Below, piece by piece: positions 26,195-34,927 of a stretch of 64,000 nucleotides of DNA (position 1 is its first letter; each line of letters begins with the position of its first letter). Below the pieces are notes generated by a model. It had not been told where the DNA came from. It searched no databases and saw only the letters and a program-made list of their open reading frames with translations. Source of the DNA: Microbacterium sp. Root166 (GTDB lineage Bacteria > Actinomycetota > Actinomycetes > Actinomycetales > Microbacteriaceae); the NCBI RefSeq assembly GCF_001427145.1, contig NZ_LMGL01000002.1:62001-126000 (forward strand). The letters are read 5' to 3'. A program made the position numbers and the translations under genes.

Positions 26195-27625
26195 ATGATC
26201 AGACCCGACCTCAGCCTGCCCATCCCCGAGAACATCGAGGCCGCCCACTTCATCGGAATCGGCGGCTCCGGCATGTCGGGCCTGGCTCGCATGTACCTCG
26301 AGCGGGGCATCCGGGTGTCCGGATCCGACCGCACTGACAGCCCCGCGCTGCGGGACCTCGCGGCGCTCGGCGCCACGGTGCACGTCGGCCACGATGCCGC
26401 GAACCTCGGTGACGACGTCGACACGGTCGTGCACACCGGAGCCATCTGGCCCGAGAATCCCGAGTTCGTGCTGGCCAAGGAGCGCGGGCTTCACGTCATC
26501 CACCGGTCGCAGGCGCTGCACTGGCTGATCGGCGGACGCCGGCTGGTCTCTGTCGCCGGCGCGCACGGCAAGACGACGTCGACCGGCATGATCGTCACCG
26601 CCCTGCGCGCACTCGACGCGGACCCCACGTTCGTCAACGGCGGGGTCATCGCCCAGCTCGGCGTCTCGAGCGGAAGCGGCTCGGACGACCTGGTCGTGAT
26701 CGAGGCCGACGAGTCCGACGGCACGTTCCTGCTGTACGACACGGCCGTCGCGCTCATCACCAACGTCGACCCGGACCACCTTGACCACTGGGGCTCGCGC
26801 GAGGCGTTCTACGAGGCCTTCGCCCGGTTCGGAAACCGGGCGCGCGAAGCCGTCGTGATCTCGTCCGACGACGCCGGAGCGCGCGTCGTCGCCGAGCAGC
26901 TCACGCACCCGCGCGTCGTGACCTTCGGCGAGGCCGCGGACGCGACGGTGCGCGTCACCGACATCCGCACCGACGGCCCGGTCGCGTTCTCGATCACGCA
27001 CGAGGGCGCGACGGTCGCAGGTCGACTTCCGGTTCCCGGCGCCCACAACGCCGTCAACGCCGCCGGCGCCGTCGCGGTGCTGCTCACCCTCGGGTTCGAG
27101 CTGGAGCCCGTGGTCCGAGCGGTCGAGGAGTTCGCCGGTACCGTGCGCCGCTTCGAGCTGCACGGCACCGAGCGCGGCGTCAGCGTGTACGACGACTACG
27201 CGCACCACCCGACCGAGGTCGCGGCGGCCCTGTCCGCGGCGCGCACCGTCGTCGGCGGCGGCCGTATCATCGCGATCCAGCAGCCGCACACCTACTCGCG
27301 CACGCAGGAGATGTACCGCGAGTTCGCGGAGGTGCTCGAGCAGTACGCCGACCACACGGTGATGCTCGACGTCTACGGCGCGCGGGAGGATCCGGTTCCG
27401 GGCGTCACGGGCGAGCTCGTCAGCGGCGCCTTCGCCGACCCCGCCCACGTGCACTATGTCCCGGACTGGCAGGCCGCCGCCGACTACACGGCGACCATCG
27501 CGCGCGACGGCGACTACGTCGTCACACTCGGCTGCGGGAACGTCAACCTGATCATCCCGCAGGTGCTCGACGCGCTGGGCCGCACCGCCGAGTCGGGCGC
27601 CGCACGCGCCGACGCGGGGGAGTAG
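26195..27625 (+). CDS. murC: UDP-MurNAc:L-alanine ligase
   Basis: First Mur ligase, cytoplasmic, 476 residues. Visible: [19 protein letters not shown] loop [45 protein letters not shown] and [14 protein letters not shown] 26195 has TAGGAT (26180-26185) nine bases upstream, a possible promoter giving almost no leader. ftsQ starts five bases after the stop. It is divergent from the GntR gene and separated from murG by it. Confidence 0.95.
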   Translation: MIRPDLSLPIPENIEAAHFIGIGGSGMSGLARMYLERGIRVSGSDRTDSPALRDLAALGATVHVGHDAANLGDDVDTVVHTGAIWPENPEFVLAKERGLHVIHRSQALHWLIGGRRLVSVAGAHGKTTSTGMIVTALRALDADPTFVNGGVIAQLGVSSGSGSDDLVVIEADESDGTFLLYDTAVALITNVDPDHLDHWGSREAFYEAFARFGNRAREAVVISSDDAGARVVAEQLTHPRVVTFGEAADATVRVTDIRTDGPVAFSITHEGATVAGRLPVPGAHNAVNAAGAVAVLLTLGFELEPVVRAVEEFAGTVRRFELHGTERGVSVYDDYAHHPTEVAAALSAARTVVGGGRIIAIQQPHTYSRTQEMYREFAEVLEQYADHTVMLDVYGAREDPVPGVTGELVSGAFADPAHVHYVPDWQAAADYTATIARDGDYVVTLGCGNVNLIIPQVLDALGRTAESGAARADAGE

Positions 27626-27630
27626 CCGGC

Positions 27631-28569
27631 ATGAAGCGGCCGACTCCGCTGCCGCAGCCGCCCGCGCGCACGGCGAAGGCCGTTCCGCCGGCGGTCGGCG
27701 GATCGCCGGAGTCCCGCACATCGGAAAGCCTCTCGGATGCCGCGGCCACCGCGCCGGTCATTCCCCTGGCGACGGGCTCGCCGGCCGAGGAGTCGGCAGG
27801 CGAGCGCGTCGGTCTGCGCGATGTGTGGAACGCGTCCCGCGCGCGACGCAAGGCGCTCCGCGCGGAGGTGCGGCGCTTCACCGTGCGCCAGCGGCGTCGC
27901 CGCTCCCTGTGGATCGGCGTCGCGGCCTCGCTGCTGATCCTCACCGCGGCTACGGTCGGAGCGGCCTACAGTCCGCTGTTCGCCGTGCAGACCCTCACCA
28001 TCGCGGGCGTTCAGCAGCTCGACGAGGCGCAGGTGCGCGAGGCACTGTCCGACCAGCTCGGCACGCCCATGCCGCTCGTGGACGAGAGCGCCGTCAAGGC
28101 CGCGCTCGTCGGCTTCCCGCTGGTGGAGTCGTACACGCTCGAGGCGCGGCCGCCGCACGAGCTGGTGGTGCGCATCGTCGAGCGCACCCCGGTCGGCGTC
28201 ATCGAGACCCGGGCCGGCTACACGCTGGTCGATGCCGCGGGCGTGGCGCTGTCGACCTCGACGACTCCCGCTGCCGGCACGCCCGTGCTCGACATCCGCG
28301 GTGGTGTCGACTCCGATGCGTTCCTGGCGGCCGGGCAGGTGCTGCACTCGCTGCCCGAAAGCGTCCGCGCACAGGTGACCGGGGTGACGGCATCCACTCC
28401 CGACGATGTCACGCTCACGCTCGGCGACGCGAACGCCCAGGTGGTGTGGGGCAGTGCCGAGGATTCCGCGCAGAAGGCGCTGAATCTCGAGAAGATCATG
28501 GCCTCCCGGCCGCCCTCGACGGTCAGCGTCTACGACGTGTCCTCGCCGGGCGCCGTCGTCGTCCGCTGA
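27631..28569 (+). CDS. ftsQ: Cell division protein FtsQ
   Basis: A 312-residue bitopic divisome protein. About 90 cytoplasmic residues rich in Pro and Arg, one membrane helix (about 93-112, SLWIGVAASLLILTAATVGA), then the extracellular POTRA domain (FAVQTLTIAGVQQLDEAQVR, about 116-185) and the FtsQ-type domain. FtsQ joins FtsL and the FtsB-like protein. It starts five bases after murC. The next 189 bases hold the ftsZ promoter region. Confidence 0.92.
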   Translation: MKRPTPLPQPPARTAKAVPPAVGGSPESRTSESLSDAAATAPVIPLATGSPAEESAGERVGLRDVWNASRARRKALRAEVRRFTVRQRRRRSLWIGVAASLLILTAATVGAAYSPLFAVQTLTIAGVQQLDEAQVREALSDQLGTPMPLVDESAVKAALVGFPLVESYTLEARPPHELVVRIVERTPVGVIETRAGYTLVDAAGVALSTSTTPAAGTPVLDIRGGVDSDAFLAAGQVLHSLPESVRAQVTGVTASTPDDVTLTLGDANAQVVWGSAEDSAQKALNLEKIMASRPPSTVSVYDVSSPGAVVVR

Positions 28570-28677
28570 GCACCTTCTACCGCAGGTCGAGACTTCCGAG
28601 GACTTCCGCGGCGGGTTGGCGCGACACGCCGTTTCAGTCCCGGTGCGGCGGCGGGCTCCGCTTACTTTCAAGTCAAG

Positions 28678-28718
28678 GAATTGCATACCCGGCAATTCTT
28701 TATACCTCTACTAGAGGT
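28678..28718 (+). promoter_or_regulatory. Two palindromes in the ftsZ upstream region
   Basis: GAATTGC/GCAATTC arms (28678-28684, 28692-28698) with a 7-base spacer, then ACCTCTA-C-TAGAGGT (28704-28718), a perfect 7+1+7 palindrome. The stretch is AT-rich for this genome and contains TATACC (28701-28706) as a possible -10. Such sites suggest regulated transcription of ftsZ. Confidence 0.55.
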
Positions 28719-28758
28719 TGAAGGTTTACATCACAGGTCCAGGGCTACGGAGGCCGGC

Positions 28759-29898
28759 ATGAGCCAGAACCAGAACTACCTCGCCGTCATCAAGGTGGTC
28801 GGGGTCGGCGGGGGTGGCGTCAACGCCGTCAACCGCATGATCGAGCTCGGCCTGCGTGGCGTCGAGTTCATCGCGATCAACACCGACGCCCAGGCGCTGC
28901 TGATGAGCGACGCCGACGTCAAGCTCGACGTGGGCCGCGAGCTCACCCGCGGACTCGGCGCCGGAGCCGACCCCGAGGTGGGCCGACGCGCCGCCGAGGA
29001 TCACGCCGAAGAGATCGAAGAGGCCCTCCGAGGCGCCGACATGGTCTTCGTGACCGCAGGTGAGGGCGGTGGCACCGGCACCGGTGGCGCACCCGTCGTC
29101 GCCAAGATCGCGAAGTCGATCGGCGCGCTCACCATCGGTGTCGTCACCAAGCCGTTCTCGTTCGAGGGACGCCGCCGTCAGCAGCAGGCCGAGACCGGCG
29201 TGAGCAAGCTGAAGGAAGAGGTCGACACCCTCATCGTGGTGCCGAACGACCGCCTTCTCGAGATCAGCGATCGCGGCATCTCGATGATCGAGGCGTTCGC
29301 GACCGCCGACCAGGTGCTTCTCGCCGGCGTGCAGGGCATCACCGACCTCATCACCACCCCGGGTCTGATCAACCTCGACTTCGCCGACGTGAAGTCGGTC
29401 ATGCAGGGGGCGGGCTCGGCGCTCATGGGCATCGGCTCCGCACGCGGAGCCGATCGCGCCATCAAGGCCGCAGAGCTCGCGGTCGAGTCGCCGCTGCTGG
29501 AAGCGTCGATCGAGGGTGCGCACGGCGTGCTGCTGTCGATCCAGGGCGGATCCAACCTCGGCATCTTCGAGATCAACGACGCCGCGCAGCTGGTGAAGGA
29601 GGCCGCCCACCCGGAGGCCAACATCATCTTCGGAACGGTGATCGACGACACCCTCGGCGACGAGGTGCGCGTGACCGTGATCGCCGCCGGGTTCGACGGC
29701 GGTGAGCCGCTCACCCGCATCGAGCCCATCACCGCCGCACGTGTGGCACCCGCACCGGCATTGCCTGTGCTGCCCGCCGACGAGGCCGCCAAGGACCGCG
29801 ACGCCGAGCCGGTGTCGGTGGGCGCCACGCTGCCCGAGACGTCGTACGACTCGGCGTTCGGCGACGACGACCTCGACATCCCCGATTTCCTGAAGTAA
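28759..29898 (+). CDS. ftsZ: Cell division GTPase FtsZ
   Basis: Tubulin homolog of 379 residues that forms the Z ring. Visible: [16 protein letters not shown], the tubulin signature [23 protein letters not shown] and the C-terminal peptide [11 protein letters not shown], which binds SepF and other partners. ATG 28759 is used because ACGGAGG lies upstream and homologs begin MSQNQNY; the frame stays open further upstream. The C-terminal linker is short. The gene lacks the GGATGCC heptamer common elsewhere, in keeping with high expression. Confidence 0.98.
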   Translation: MSQNQNYLAVIKVVGVGGGGVNAVNRMIELGLRGVEFIAINTDAQALLMSDADVKLDVGRELTRGLGAGADPEVGRRAAEDHAEEIEEALRGADMVFVTAGEGGGTGTGGAPVVAKIAKSIGALTIGVVTKPFSFEGRRRQQQAETGVSKLKEEVDTLIVVPNDRLLEISDRGISMIEAFATADQVLLAGVQGITDLITTPGLINLDFADVKSVMQGAGSALMGIGSARGADRAIKAAELAVESPLLEASIEGAHGVLLSIQGGSNLGIFEINDAAQLVKEAAHPEANIIFGTVIDDTLGDEVRVTVIAAGFDGGEPLTRIEPITAARVAPAPALPVLPADEAAKDRDAEPVSVGATLPETSYDSAFGDDDLDIPDFLK

Positions 29899-29925
29899 CG
29901 GTCGCCGGGCTCAGGGGACCACGTC

Positions 29926-30633
29926 GTGACATCGTTCGCTGAGCCCGTCGACGCCCTTTCCGGGCGTCTGGCCGAAGTCGATGGCCGGATCGCGGATGCC
30001 GCGCGCGCCGCCGGCCGTGATCCGTCGGCGATCACGCGCATCGTCGTCACCAAGTTCCACCCGGTGTCGCTCGTCGAGCAGCTGTACGACCTCGGTGTGC
30101 GCGACGTGGGTGAGAACCGCCAGCAGGAGTTCAGCGCCAAGGCCGACGAGGCCGCGTCGCTGTCCGGCCTGCGCTGGCACTTCATCGGCCAGGCCCAGAC
30201 GAACAAGGCCCGCGCGATCCGGGCCGCGGCTGCCGCCGTGCACTCCGTGGACCGCGCGCGCCTGGCAGACGCCCTGCACGCAGCCGCAGAGCCGGACGCG
30301 GCACGACTCGACGTGCTGCTGCAGGTGAACCTCACCGACGACCACGGTCGCGGTGGAGTGGATGCCGCGGGCCTGGAGTCACTGGCCGCGCACGCTGCTG
30401 CGCTCCCGAGCCTGCGCGTGCGGGGGATCATGGCGGTCGCGCCGCTCGACGTCCCCCCGGCACAGGCGTTCGAGCGGCTGCCGTCGCTCTCTCAGACCGT
30501 CCGCAGCGTGGTCCCCGATGCCGAGTGGATCTCGGCAGGGATGACGGCGGACTTCGCCGAAGCGATCGCAGCGGGCGCGACACACCTGCGGATCGGGTCG
30601 GCAATCACGGGCCCGCGGCCACAACGCGGTTAA
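29926..30633 (+). CDS. yggS: PLP homeostasis protein, YggS/PROSC family
   Basis: A 235-residue pyridoxal-phosphate-binding protein that keeps PLP and amino-acid pools balanced; no enzymatic reaction is established. Visible: VTKFHP with the PLP lysine (about 40), [20 protein letters not shown], and [23 protein letters not shown] at the C-terminus. In related genomes pgeF (yfiH) lies between ftsZ and yggS; here only 27 bases separate them. sepF follows. Confidence 0.93.
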   Translation: MTSFAEPVDALSGRLAEVDGRIADAARAAGRDPSAITRIVVTKFHPVSLVEQLYDLGVRDVGENRQQEFSAKADEAASLSGLRWHFIGQAQTNKARAIRAAAAAVHSVDRARLADALHAAAEPDAARLDVLLQVNLTDDHGRGGVDAAGLESLAAHAAALPSLRVRGIMAVAPLDVPPAQAFERLPSLSQTVRSVVPDAEWISAGMTADFAEAIAAGATHLRIGSAITGPRPQRG

Positions 30634-30665
30634 CCTCGGAACAGATGAGCACTACGGAGGATGCG

Positions 30666-31127
30666 ATGTCGAACCCGCTCAAGAAGACCATGGTGTACCT
30701 GGGCCTCGCCGACGAGGAAGAGGTCTACGAGGAGCCTGCGCCGCAGCCCCGTGGCCGCAAGCCCGAGGCGACGCTCGAGAAGGCCGCTCCGGTGACCCCG
30801 CTGCACCGTCCCGCCGTCGTGCGCCAGCCGACGCCGGCCGCGATCAGCGAGATCCTCACCGTGCACCCGAAGCAGTACCGCGATGCGCAGATCATCGCCG
30901 AGAACTTCCGGGACGGCATCCCCGTCATCATCAACCTCTCGCAGATGAGCGACGCCGACGCGCGCCGCCTCATCGACTTCGCGAGCGGACTGTCGCTCGG
31001 CCTGTACGGACGCATCGAGCGGGTCACCAGCAAGGTGTTCCTGCTCTCGCCCGAGAACGTCGCCGTATCGGGCGACGGAGCGGTCGCGCACGCCGACGCG
31101 GACGCCGTGCCCTTCTCACAGCCGTAG
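30666..31127 (+). CDS. sepF: Cell division protein SepF
   Basis: A 153-residue membrane-tethering partner of FtsZ. The amphipathic N-terminus [15 protein letters not shown] supports ATG 30666, which has GGAGG (30656-30660) at good spacing; an earlier in-frame ATG at 30645 is eight bases after TAACCT and could also be used. The core domain [19 protein letters not shown] to [19 protein letters not shown] is the SepF fold. It lies between yggS and yggT as in other actinobacteria. Confidence 0.94.
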   Translation: MSNPLKKTMVYLGLADEEEVYEEPAPQPRGRKPEATLEKAAPVTPLHRPAVVRQPTPAAISEILTVHPKQYRDAQIIAENFRDGIPVIINLSQMSDADARRLIDFASGLSLGLYGRIERVTSKVFLLSPENVAVSGDGAVAHADADAVPFSQP

Positions 31128-31130
31128 TCT
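31125..31130 (+). promoter_or_regulatory. Leaderless-type -10 for yggT
   Basis: TAGTCT overlaps the sepF stop codon and ends six bases before GTG 31137. Confidence 0.55.
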
Positions 31131-31136
31131 GGATCC

Positions 31137-31436
31137 GTGGCCGTCGTCCAGCTCATCGCCTCGATCCTCAACTTCGCACTCCTGCTCTATGTCTTCGTGT
31201 TGCTCGCGCGGCTGATCCTCGAATGGATCCCGTTCTTCAACCGCGAGTGGCGCCCGAAGGGCGCTGGGCTGGTCGCAGCTGAGGTCGTCTACTCCGTCAC
31301 CGACCCTCCGATCAAGCTGTTCCGGCGCTTCATCCCGCCGCTGCGGGTCGGCGCGATCGCGATCGACTTCGGCTTCGCGCTCACGATGCTGCTCTGCTTC
31401 ATCCTGCTGAGCCTCACCGGCGCCATCGCGAACTGA
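31137..31436 (+). CDS. yggT: YggT-family membrane protein
   Basis: A 99-residue membrane protein with two hydrophobic segments (about 4-26 and 78-97) joined by a loop with ILEWIPFFNREWRPKG and DPPIKLFRRFIPP, the family hallmarks. Its function is not established; it accompanies sepF and divIVA in Gram-positive dcw clusters. GTG 31137 is placed by a leaderless promoter overlapping the end of sepF. Confidence 0.9.
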   Translation: MAVVQLIASILNFALLLYVFVLLARLILEWIPFFNREWRPKGAGLVAAEVVYSVTDPPIKLFRRFIPPLRVGAIAIDFGFALTMLLCFILLSLTGAIAN

Positions 31437-31488
31437 TCATCCCCTCCGAGCTCGTCGATCCCCTTCGACACCGCGCGGAACCCCCGAC

Positions 31489-31494
31489 TATGCT
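31489..31494 (+). promoter_or_regulatory. Probable -10 for divIVA
   Basis: TATGCT about 77 bases before ATG 31571, leaving a leader of about 70 bases that ends with the AAAGAGGAATC ribosome site. Confidence 0.45.
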
Positions 31495-31570
31495 TGGCTG
31501 ATACGACCCGCCCCAGACGGTCGGCCCCCGACATCGGCCAGCGACCTGAGCGCTCGAAAGAGGAATCACC

Positions 31571-32161
31571 ATGGCATTGACCCCCGATGACGTCGTCACG
31601 AAGCAGTTTCAGCACGTCCGCTTCAAGGAGGGTTTCGACCCCGACGAGGTCGATGACTTCCTCGACGAGATCGTCGTCGAGTGGCGCAAGGTCATCGCCG
31701 AGAACGACGAGCTGAAGGCGAAGCTCGCGGCCTACGAGTCCGGCGACGCGCCGGCCCGTGCCGAGGCCCCGATCGCCGCTGCCCCCGTCGCTGCCGCTCC
31801 CGCCCCCGTCGCCGAGGCTCCCACCGGTGCACCTGGTGCTGCCAGCGCCGGCATCATCGAGCTCGCTCAGCGCCTGCACGACGAGCACGTGGCCGAAGGC
31901 CGGGCTCAGCGCGACCAGCTCATCTCGGACGCCAAGTCGCAGGCCGCGGCCATCCTCTCCGAGGCTGAGACCCGCGGTCGCGAAGAGGTCGCCAAGCTCG
32001 ACCGCGAGCGTTCGCAGCTCGAGAGCCGCATCAGCGAGCTCCGCAACTTCGAGCGCGACTACCGCGCCCAGCTGCGCAGCTACATCGAGGGCAAGCTCCG
32101 CGACCTCGAGACCACGGCCACGACGTCCGGCGCGACGCCGGTGTCGGCCATCGGCCTCTAA
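31571..32161 (+). CDS. divIVA: DivIVA / Wag31 polar growth protein
   Basis: A 196-residue coiled-coil scaffold that marks cell poles and directs polar wall growth in actinobacteria. The N-terminal membrane-binding DivIVA domain starts MALTPDDVVTKQFQHVRF (about 1-60), followed by an Ala/Pro linker (about 60-95) and a second long coiled coil (about 100-180). ATG 31571 has GAGGAATC upstream. A separate promoter is likely. The protein is shorter than mycobacterial Wag31. Confidence 0.95.
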   Translation: MALTPDDVVTKQFQHVRFKEGFDPDEVDDFLDEIVVEWRKVIAENDELKAKLAAYESGDAPARAEAPIAAAPVAAAPAPVAEAPTGAPGAASAGIIELAQRLHDEHVAEGRAQRDQLISDAKSQAAAILSEAETRGREEVAKLDRERSQLESRISELRNFERDYRAQLRSYIEGKLRDLETTATTSGATPVSAIGL

Positions 32162-32170
32162 GTCCATCCT

Positions 32171-32782
32171 TTGACGGGTCGACCCCCCCTTCGCAAGGCG
32201 GCGGCCGGCACCATCATCGCGGTTCTCGCGGTGCTGGTGCTGGCCGCCGACCAGTTCACCAAGTACCTCGCGCTGCGCGACCTGCCTTATGAGCAGGCCG
32301 TCCACGTGATCGGGGACTTCCTCATCTTCTACCTGACCCGCAACCCCGGCGCGGCGTTCTCGCTCGGGGCCGAGGTCACCTGGATCTTCACCATCGCCCT
32401 TGCGGCGGTCGCCGTGGTGATCGCCTGGCTCGCCGCGACGCGGATCACCTCGCGCCTGTGGGCCGTGTGCCTGGGACTGCTGCTCGGCGGCGTGCTCGGC
32501 AACCTCACCGACCGCATCTTCCGTGAGCCGGGCTTCGCCGTCGGCCACGTCATCGACTTCATCAACACCCCCTGGATGATGCCGGCGATCTACAACGTCG
32601 CCGACATGTTCATCGTCACGATGATGATCGGCGTCGCCCTGCTGGTGCTCGTCGGGCTCCAATTCGACGGCACGCGCGAAACGCGCAAGCCGGTCGAGAC
32701 GGAGGATGCCGAAAACCCGGATGCCGCGACCCAGGACGACGACGAGGCGGATGCCGCGGCATCCGAGTCGCCGAAGGCCTGA
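32171..32782 (+). CDS. lspA: Lipoprotein signal peptidase
   Basis: Aspartyl membrane peptidase of 203 residues that removes signal peptides from lipoproteins. Four membrane helices; catalytic regions NLTDRIF and [10 protein letters not shown] with both aspartates, plus [13 protein letters not shown] 32171 is the only plausible start after the divIVA stop, with no obvious ribosome site. The last 35 residues form an acidic Asp/Glu/Ala tail, in which GGATGCC-type codon pairs are concentrated. The pseudouridine synthase start is one base after the stop. Confidence 0.92.
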   Translation: MTGRPPLRKAAAGTIIAVLAVLVLAADQFTKYLALRDLPYEQAVHVIGDFLIFYLTRNPGAAFSLGAEVTWIFTIALAAVAVVIAWLAATRITSRLWAVCLGLLLGGVLGNLTDRIFREPGFAVGHVIDFINTPWMMPAIYNVADMFIVTMMIGVALLVLVGLQFDGTRETRKPVETEDAENPDAATQDDDEADAAASESPKA

Positions 32783-32783
32783 C

Positions 32784-33704
32784 GTGGAATCCCGCAGTCT
32801 TCCCGTCCCCGACGGCCTCGACGGGAGCCGCGTCGACGCGGCCCTCGCCAAGATGCTGGGCTTCTCGCGGACGTTCGCGGCCGACGTCGCCGACGCCGGG
32901 GGAGTCGTGCAGGACGGGCGGGTGCTGGCCAAGGCCGACAAGCTCCGCGGCGGCGCCTGGCTCGACGTCTCCTGGACGCCGAAAGAAGCGCCCCGGGTGA
33001 TCCCCGTCGACGTCCCCGATCTGGGCATCGTCTACGACGACGACGACATCGTCGTGGTGGACAAGCCGGTCGGCGTCGCTGCGCACCCCTCCGTCGGCTG
33101 GGAGGGCCCGACCGTCCTGGGCGCCCTGGCGGGAGCCGGGTACCGCATCGCCACGACCGGAGCCGCCGAGCGACAGGGCGTCGTGCATCGCCTGGACGTC
33201 GGCACCAGCGGGCTGATGGTGGTCGCGAAGACCGAGCGCGCGTACACGCTGCTGAAGCGCGCGTTCAAGGAGCGCGAAGTCGAGAAGATCTACCACGCGG
33301 TGGTGCAGGGCCATCCTGACCCGCTCGTGGGCACGATCGACGCGCCGATCGGGCGCCACCCCTCGCACTCGTGGAAGTTCGCCGTCACTCCCGACGGCAA
33401 GGACTCGATCACCCACTACGAGACGCTCGAGGCGTTCCCGCGCGCGGCACTGCTGGAGATTCACCTCGAGACGGGGCGGACGCACCAGATCCGCGTCCAC
33501 ATGGCCGCGCACCGTCACCCGTGCGTCGGCGATCCGCTGTACGGCAGCGATCCGACACTCTCGGCGCGGCTCGGGCTCACGCGGCAGTGGCTGCACGCGC
33601 GCGAGCTGTCCTTCGCGCATCCCGTCACCGGCGAGCAGGTGACGTTCACGTCGGAGTATCCGGCCGACCTGGCGCATGCCCTCGAGGTGCTGCGCGGCGA
33701 CTGA
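32784..33704 (+). CDS. RluD-type 23S rRNA pseudouridine synthase
   Basis: A 306-residue RluA-family enzyme. An N-terminal S4 RNA-binding domain (about 13-70) is followed by the catalytic core with [16 protein letters not shown] (catalytic aspartate) and [17 protein letters not shown] 32784 begins one base after the lspA stop; the lspA-rluD pairing is common in bacteria. The target is inferred as helix 69 of 23S rRNA (positions 1911-1917). Confidence 0.93.
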   Translation: MESRSLPVPDGLDGSRVDAALAKMLGFSRTFAADVADAGGVVQDGRVLAKADKLRGGAWLDVSWTPKEAPRVIPVDVPDLGIVYDDDDIVVVDKPVGVAAHPSVGWEGPTVLGALAGAGYRIATTGAAERQGVVHRLDVGTSGLMVVAKTERAYTLLKRAFKEREVEKIYHAVVQGHPDPLVGTIDAPIGRHPSHSWKFAVTPDGKDSITHYETLEAFPRAALLEIHLETGRTHQIRVHMAAHRHPCVGDPLYGSDPTLSARLGLTRQWLHARELSFAHPVTGEQVTFTSEYPADLAHALEVLRGD

Positions 33705-33738
33705 TGCGCGTGTCGGATGCCGGTGCCAGGCTCGAGCC

Positions 33739-34308
33739 ATGGCGATCGAGGTGCGACCGGCGACGGAGTTCGCCGACATGAGGACGATGGTCGGGCCGAA
33801 GCGCGAGGACGCCAACGTGTGCTGGTGCCTCAGCTACCGGCTGCCCGCCAAGGAGAACATCGCACTGCGCGGCACGCAGCGCGGCGACAAAGTGCGCGCG
33901 CTCATGAAGGAGGGTCCGCCCGGGGTTCTGGCGTATGAAGAGGGCGAGGTCGTCGGATGGGCGGCGGTTCACCCGCGGTCGGGCACCTCGTTCGCGACCA
34001 GCCGGAAGATCCCGCACGTCGACGATGCCGACGTGTGGAGCGTGTGGTGCATCCGCGTTCGTCCCGGACACCGCGGTGCGGGCATCTCGCACGCCCTGCT
34101 CGCCGGCGCCGTGGACTTCGCCCGGCAGAACGGGGCACCGGCGATCGAGGGGTACCCGGTCGACAACAAGGGCGCGAAGGTCGAGCAGACCATGGCCTAC
34201 GTCGGCACGCGACGTCTGTTCGAGAAGGCAGGCTTCCGCAAGGCTTCCGACACGGAGTCCGTCGTCAACGGGTTCCCGCGGGTCCTAATGCGGCTCGACC
34301 TGCGCTGA
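33739..34308 (+). CDS. GNAT-family N-acetyltransferase
   Basis: A 189-residue acetyltransferase-like protein. The core has WAAVHPR, then VWCIRVRPGHRGAGISHALL, matching the acetyl-CoA-binding R/Q-x-x-G-x-G/A motif. Start is ATG 33739, six bases after CAGGCT (33727-33732), a leaderless arrangement; the longer frame includes the end of the pseudouridine synthase. The substrate is unknown. It converges on the Nudix gene, with a hairpin at the junction. Confidence 0.82.
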   Translation: MAIEVRPATEFADMRTMVGPKREDANVCWCLSYRLPAKENIALRGTQRGDKVRALMKEGPPGVLAYEEGEVVGWAAVHPRSGTSFATSRKIPHVDDADVWSVWCIRVRPGHRGAGISHALLAGAVDFARQNGAPAIEGYPVDNKGAKVEQTMAYVGTRRLFEKAGFRKASDTESVVNGFPRVLMRLDLR

Positions 34309-34325
34309 GCCGGCCTCAGCGGGTC
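34297..34325. terminator. Hairpin between GNAT and Nudix genes
   Basis: GACC and CGCTGAG (34297-34309, two-base bulge) pair with CTCAGCG and GGTC (34315-34325). It spans both stop codons of the convergent pair; no T-run. Confidence 0.45.
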
Positions 34326-34798
34326 GGTCGCCCGCCCTGGAACGCGGCCGGGTCGTCCTCGGCGACAGCCAGGGCGATGCGGCGCACGTGGTCCGCGTCG
34401 AGGTCGCCGAGTGCCTCGAGGCCGCGGAAGCCGACCTCGGTGAGCTCGCCGTCGGCGGGGAACGGGTCGCCCGAGACCCACGCGCAGCGGAAGACGAGGT
34501 CGAGGTAGTCGACCTGGTCGCCGTTGACGTACGTCGTGCGGGGGAGGGTGTGGACGAGCGCGAGGCGCTGGGCCCGCACCACGACTCCGGCCTCCTCGAG
34601 GCATTCGCGCACGGCGGCGTCCGCGGGCTCCTCGCCGGGCTCCACGATCCCTGCGATGAGCTGCAGGCGACCGTTGTCGGCGCGGCGTCCGACGAGGACC
34701 TTCTCGTCGCGGAACACCACGGCGGTGACTCCGACGAGCGGCAGTGGATCGGTGCCGATGCGACGGCGGAGGTCGAGGACGAAGTCGGGGGTGGCCAC
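34316..34798 (-). CDS. Nudix hydrolase
   Basis: A 160-residue pyrophosphohydrolase. The full Nudix box runs from GIVEPGEEP to RECLEEAGV (about 50-72) with the REUXEEXGU core. It is most like ADP-ribose/NADH-type Nudix proteins, but the substrate is not defined. GTG 34798 has a leaderless promoter, minus-strand TAGGCT at 34805-34810, six bases away. It is divergent from dnaE. Confidence 0.9.
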   Translation of the reverse strand: MATPDFVLDLRRRIGTDPLPLVGVTAVVFRDEKVLVGRRADNGRLQLIAGIVEPGEEPADAAVRECLEEAGVVVRAQRLALVHTLPRTTYVNGDQVDYLDLVFRCAWVSGDPFPADGELTEVGFRGLEALGDLDADHVRRIALAVAEDDPAAFQGGRPTR

Positions 34799-34804
34799 GT
34801 CGCA

Positions 34805-34810
34805 AGCCTA
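34805..34810 (-). promoter_or_regulatory. Leaderless-type -10 for Nudix gene
   Basis: Minus-strand TAGGCT ends six bases before GTG 34798. Confidence 0.6.
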
Positions 34811-34829
34811 TGTCGCGGGGCCCCAACCC

Positions 34830-34850
34830 TCACCCTCCGGATGAGGGTGA
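34830..34850. repeat. Inverted repeat between Nudix gene and dnaE
   Basis: TCACCCTC (34830-34837) and GAGGGTGA (34843-34850), perfect 8-base arms with a 5-base loop, in the divergent promoter region; a possible operator or hairpin. Confidence 0.45.
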
Positions 34851-34915
34851 AGCGACCTCGTGGCGCATTCCCGCGGCCCGCACGCGAGCCCGGCAGCGGT
34901 GTCCGATCCTCTCCG

Positions 34916-34921
34916 TAGACT
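34916..34921 (+). promoter_or_regulatory. Leaderless-type -10 for dnaE
   Basis: TAGACT ends six bases before GTG 34928. Confidence 0.6.
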
Positions 34922-34927
34922 CATCGC

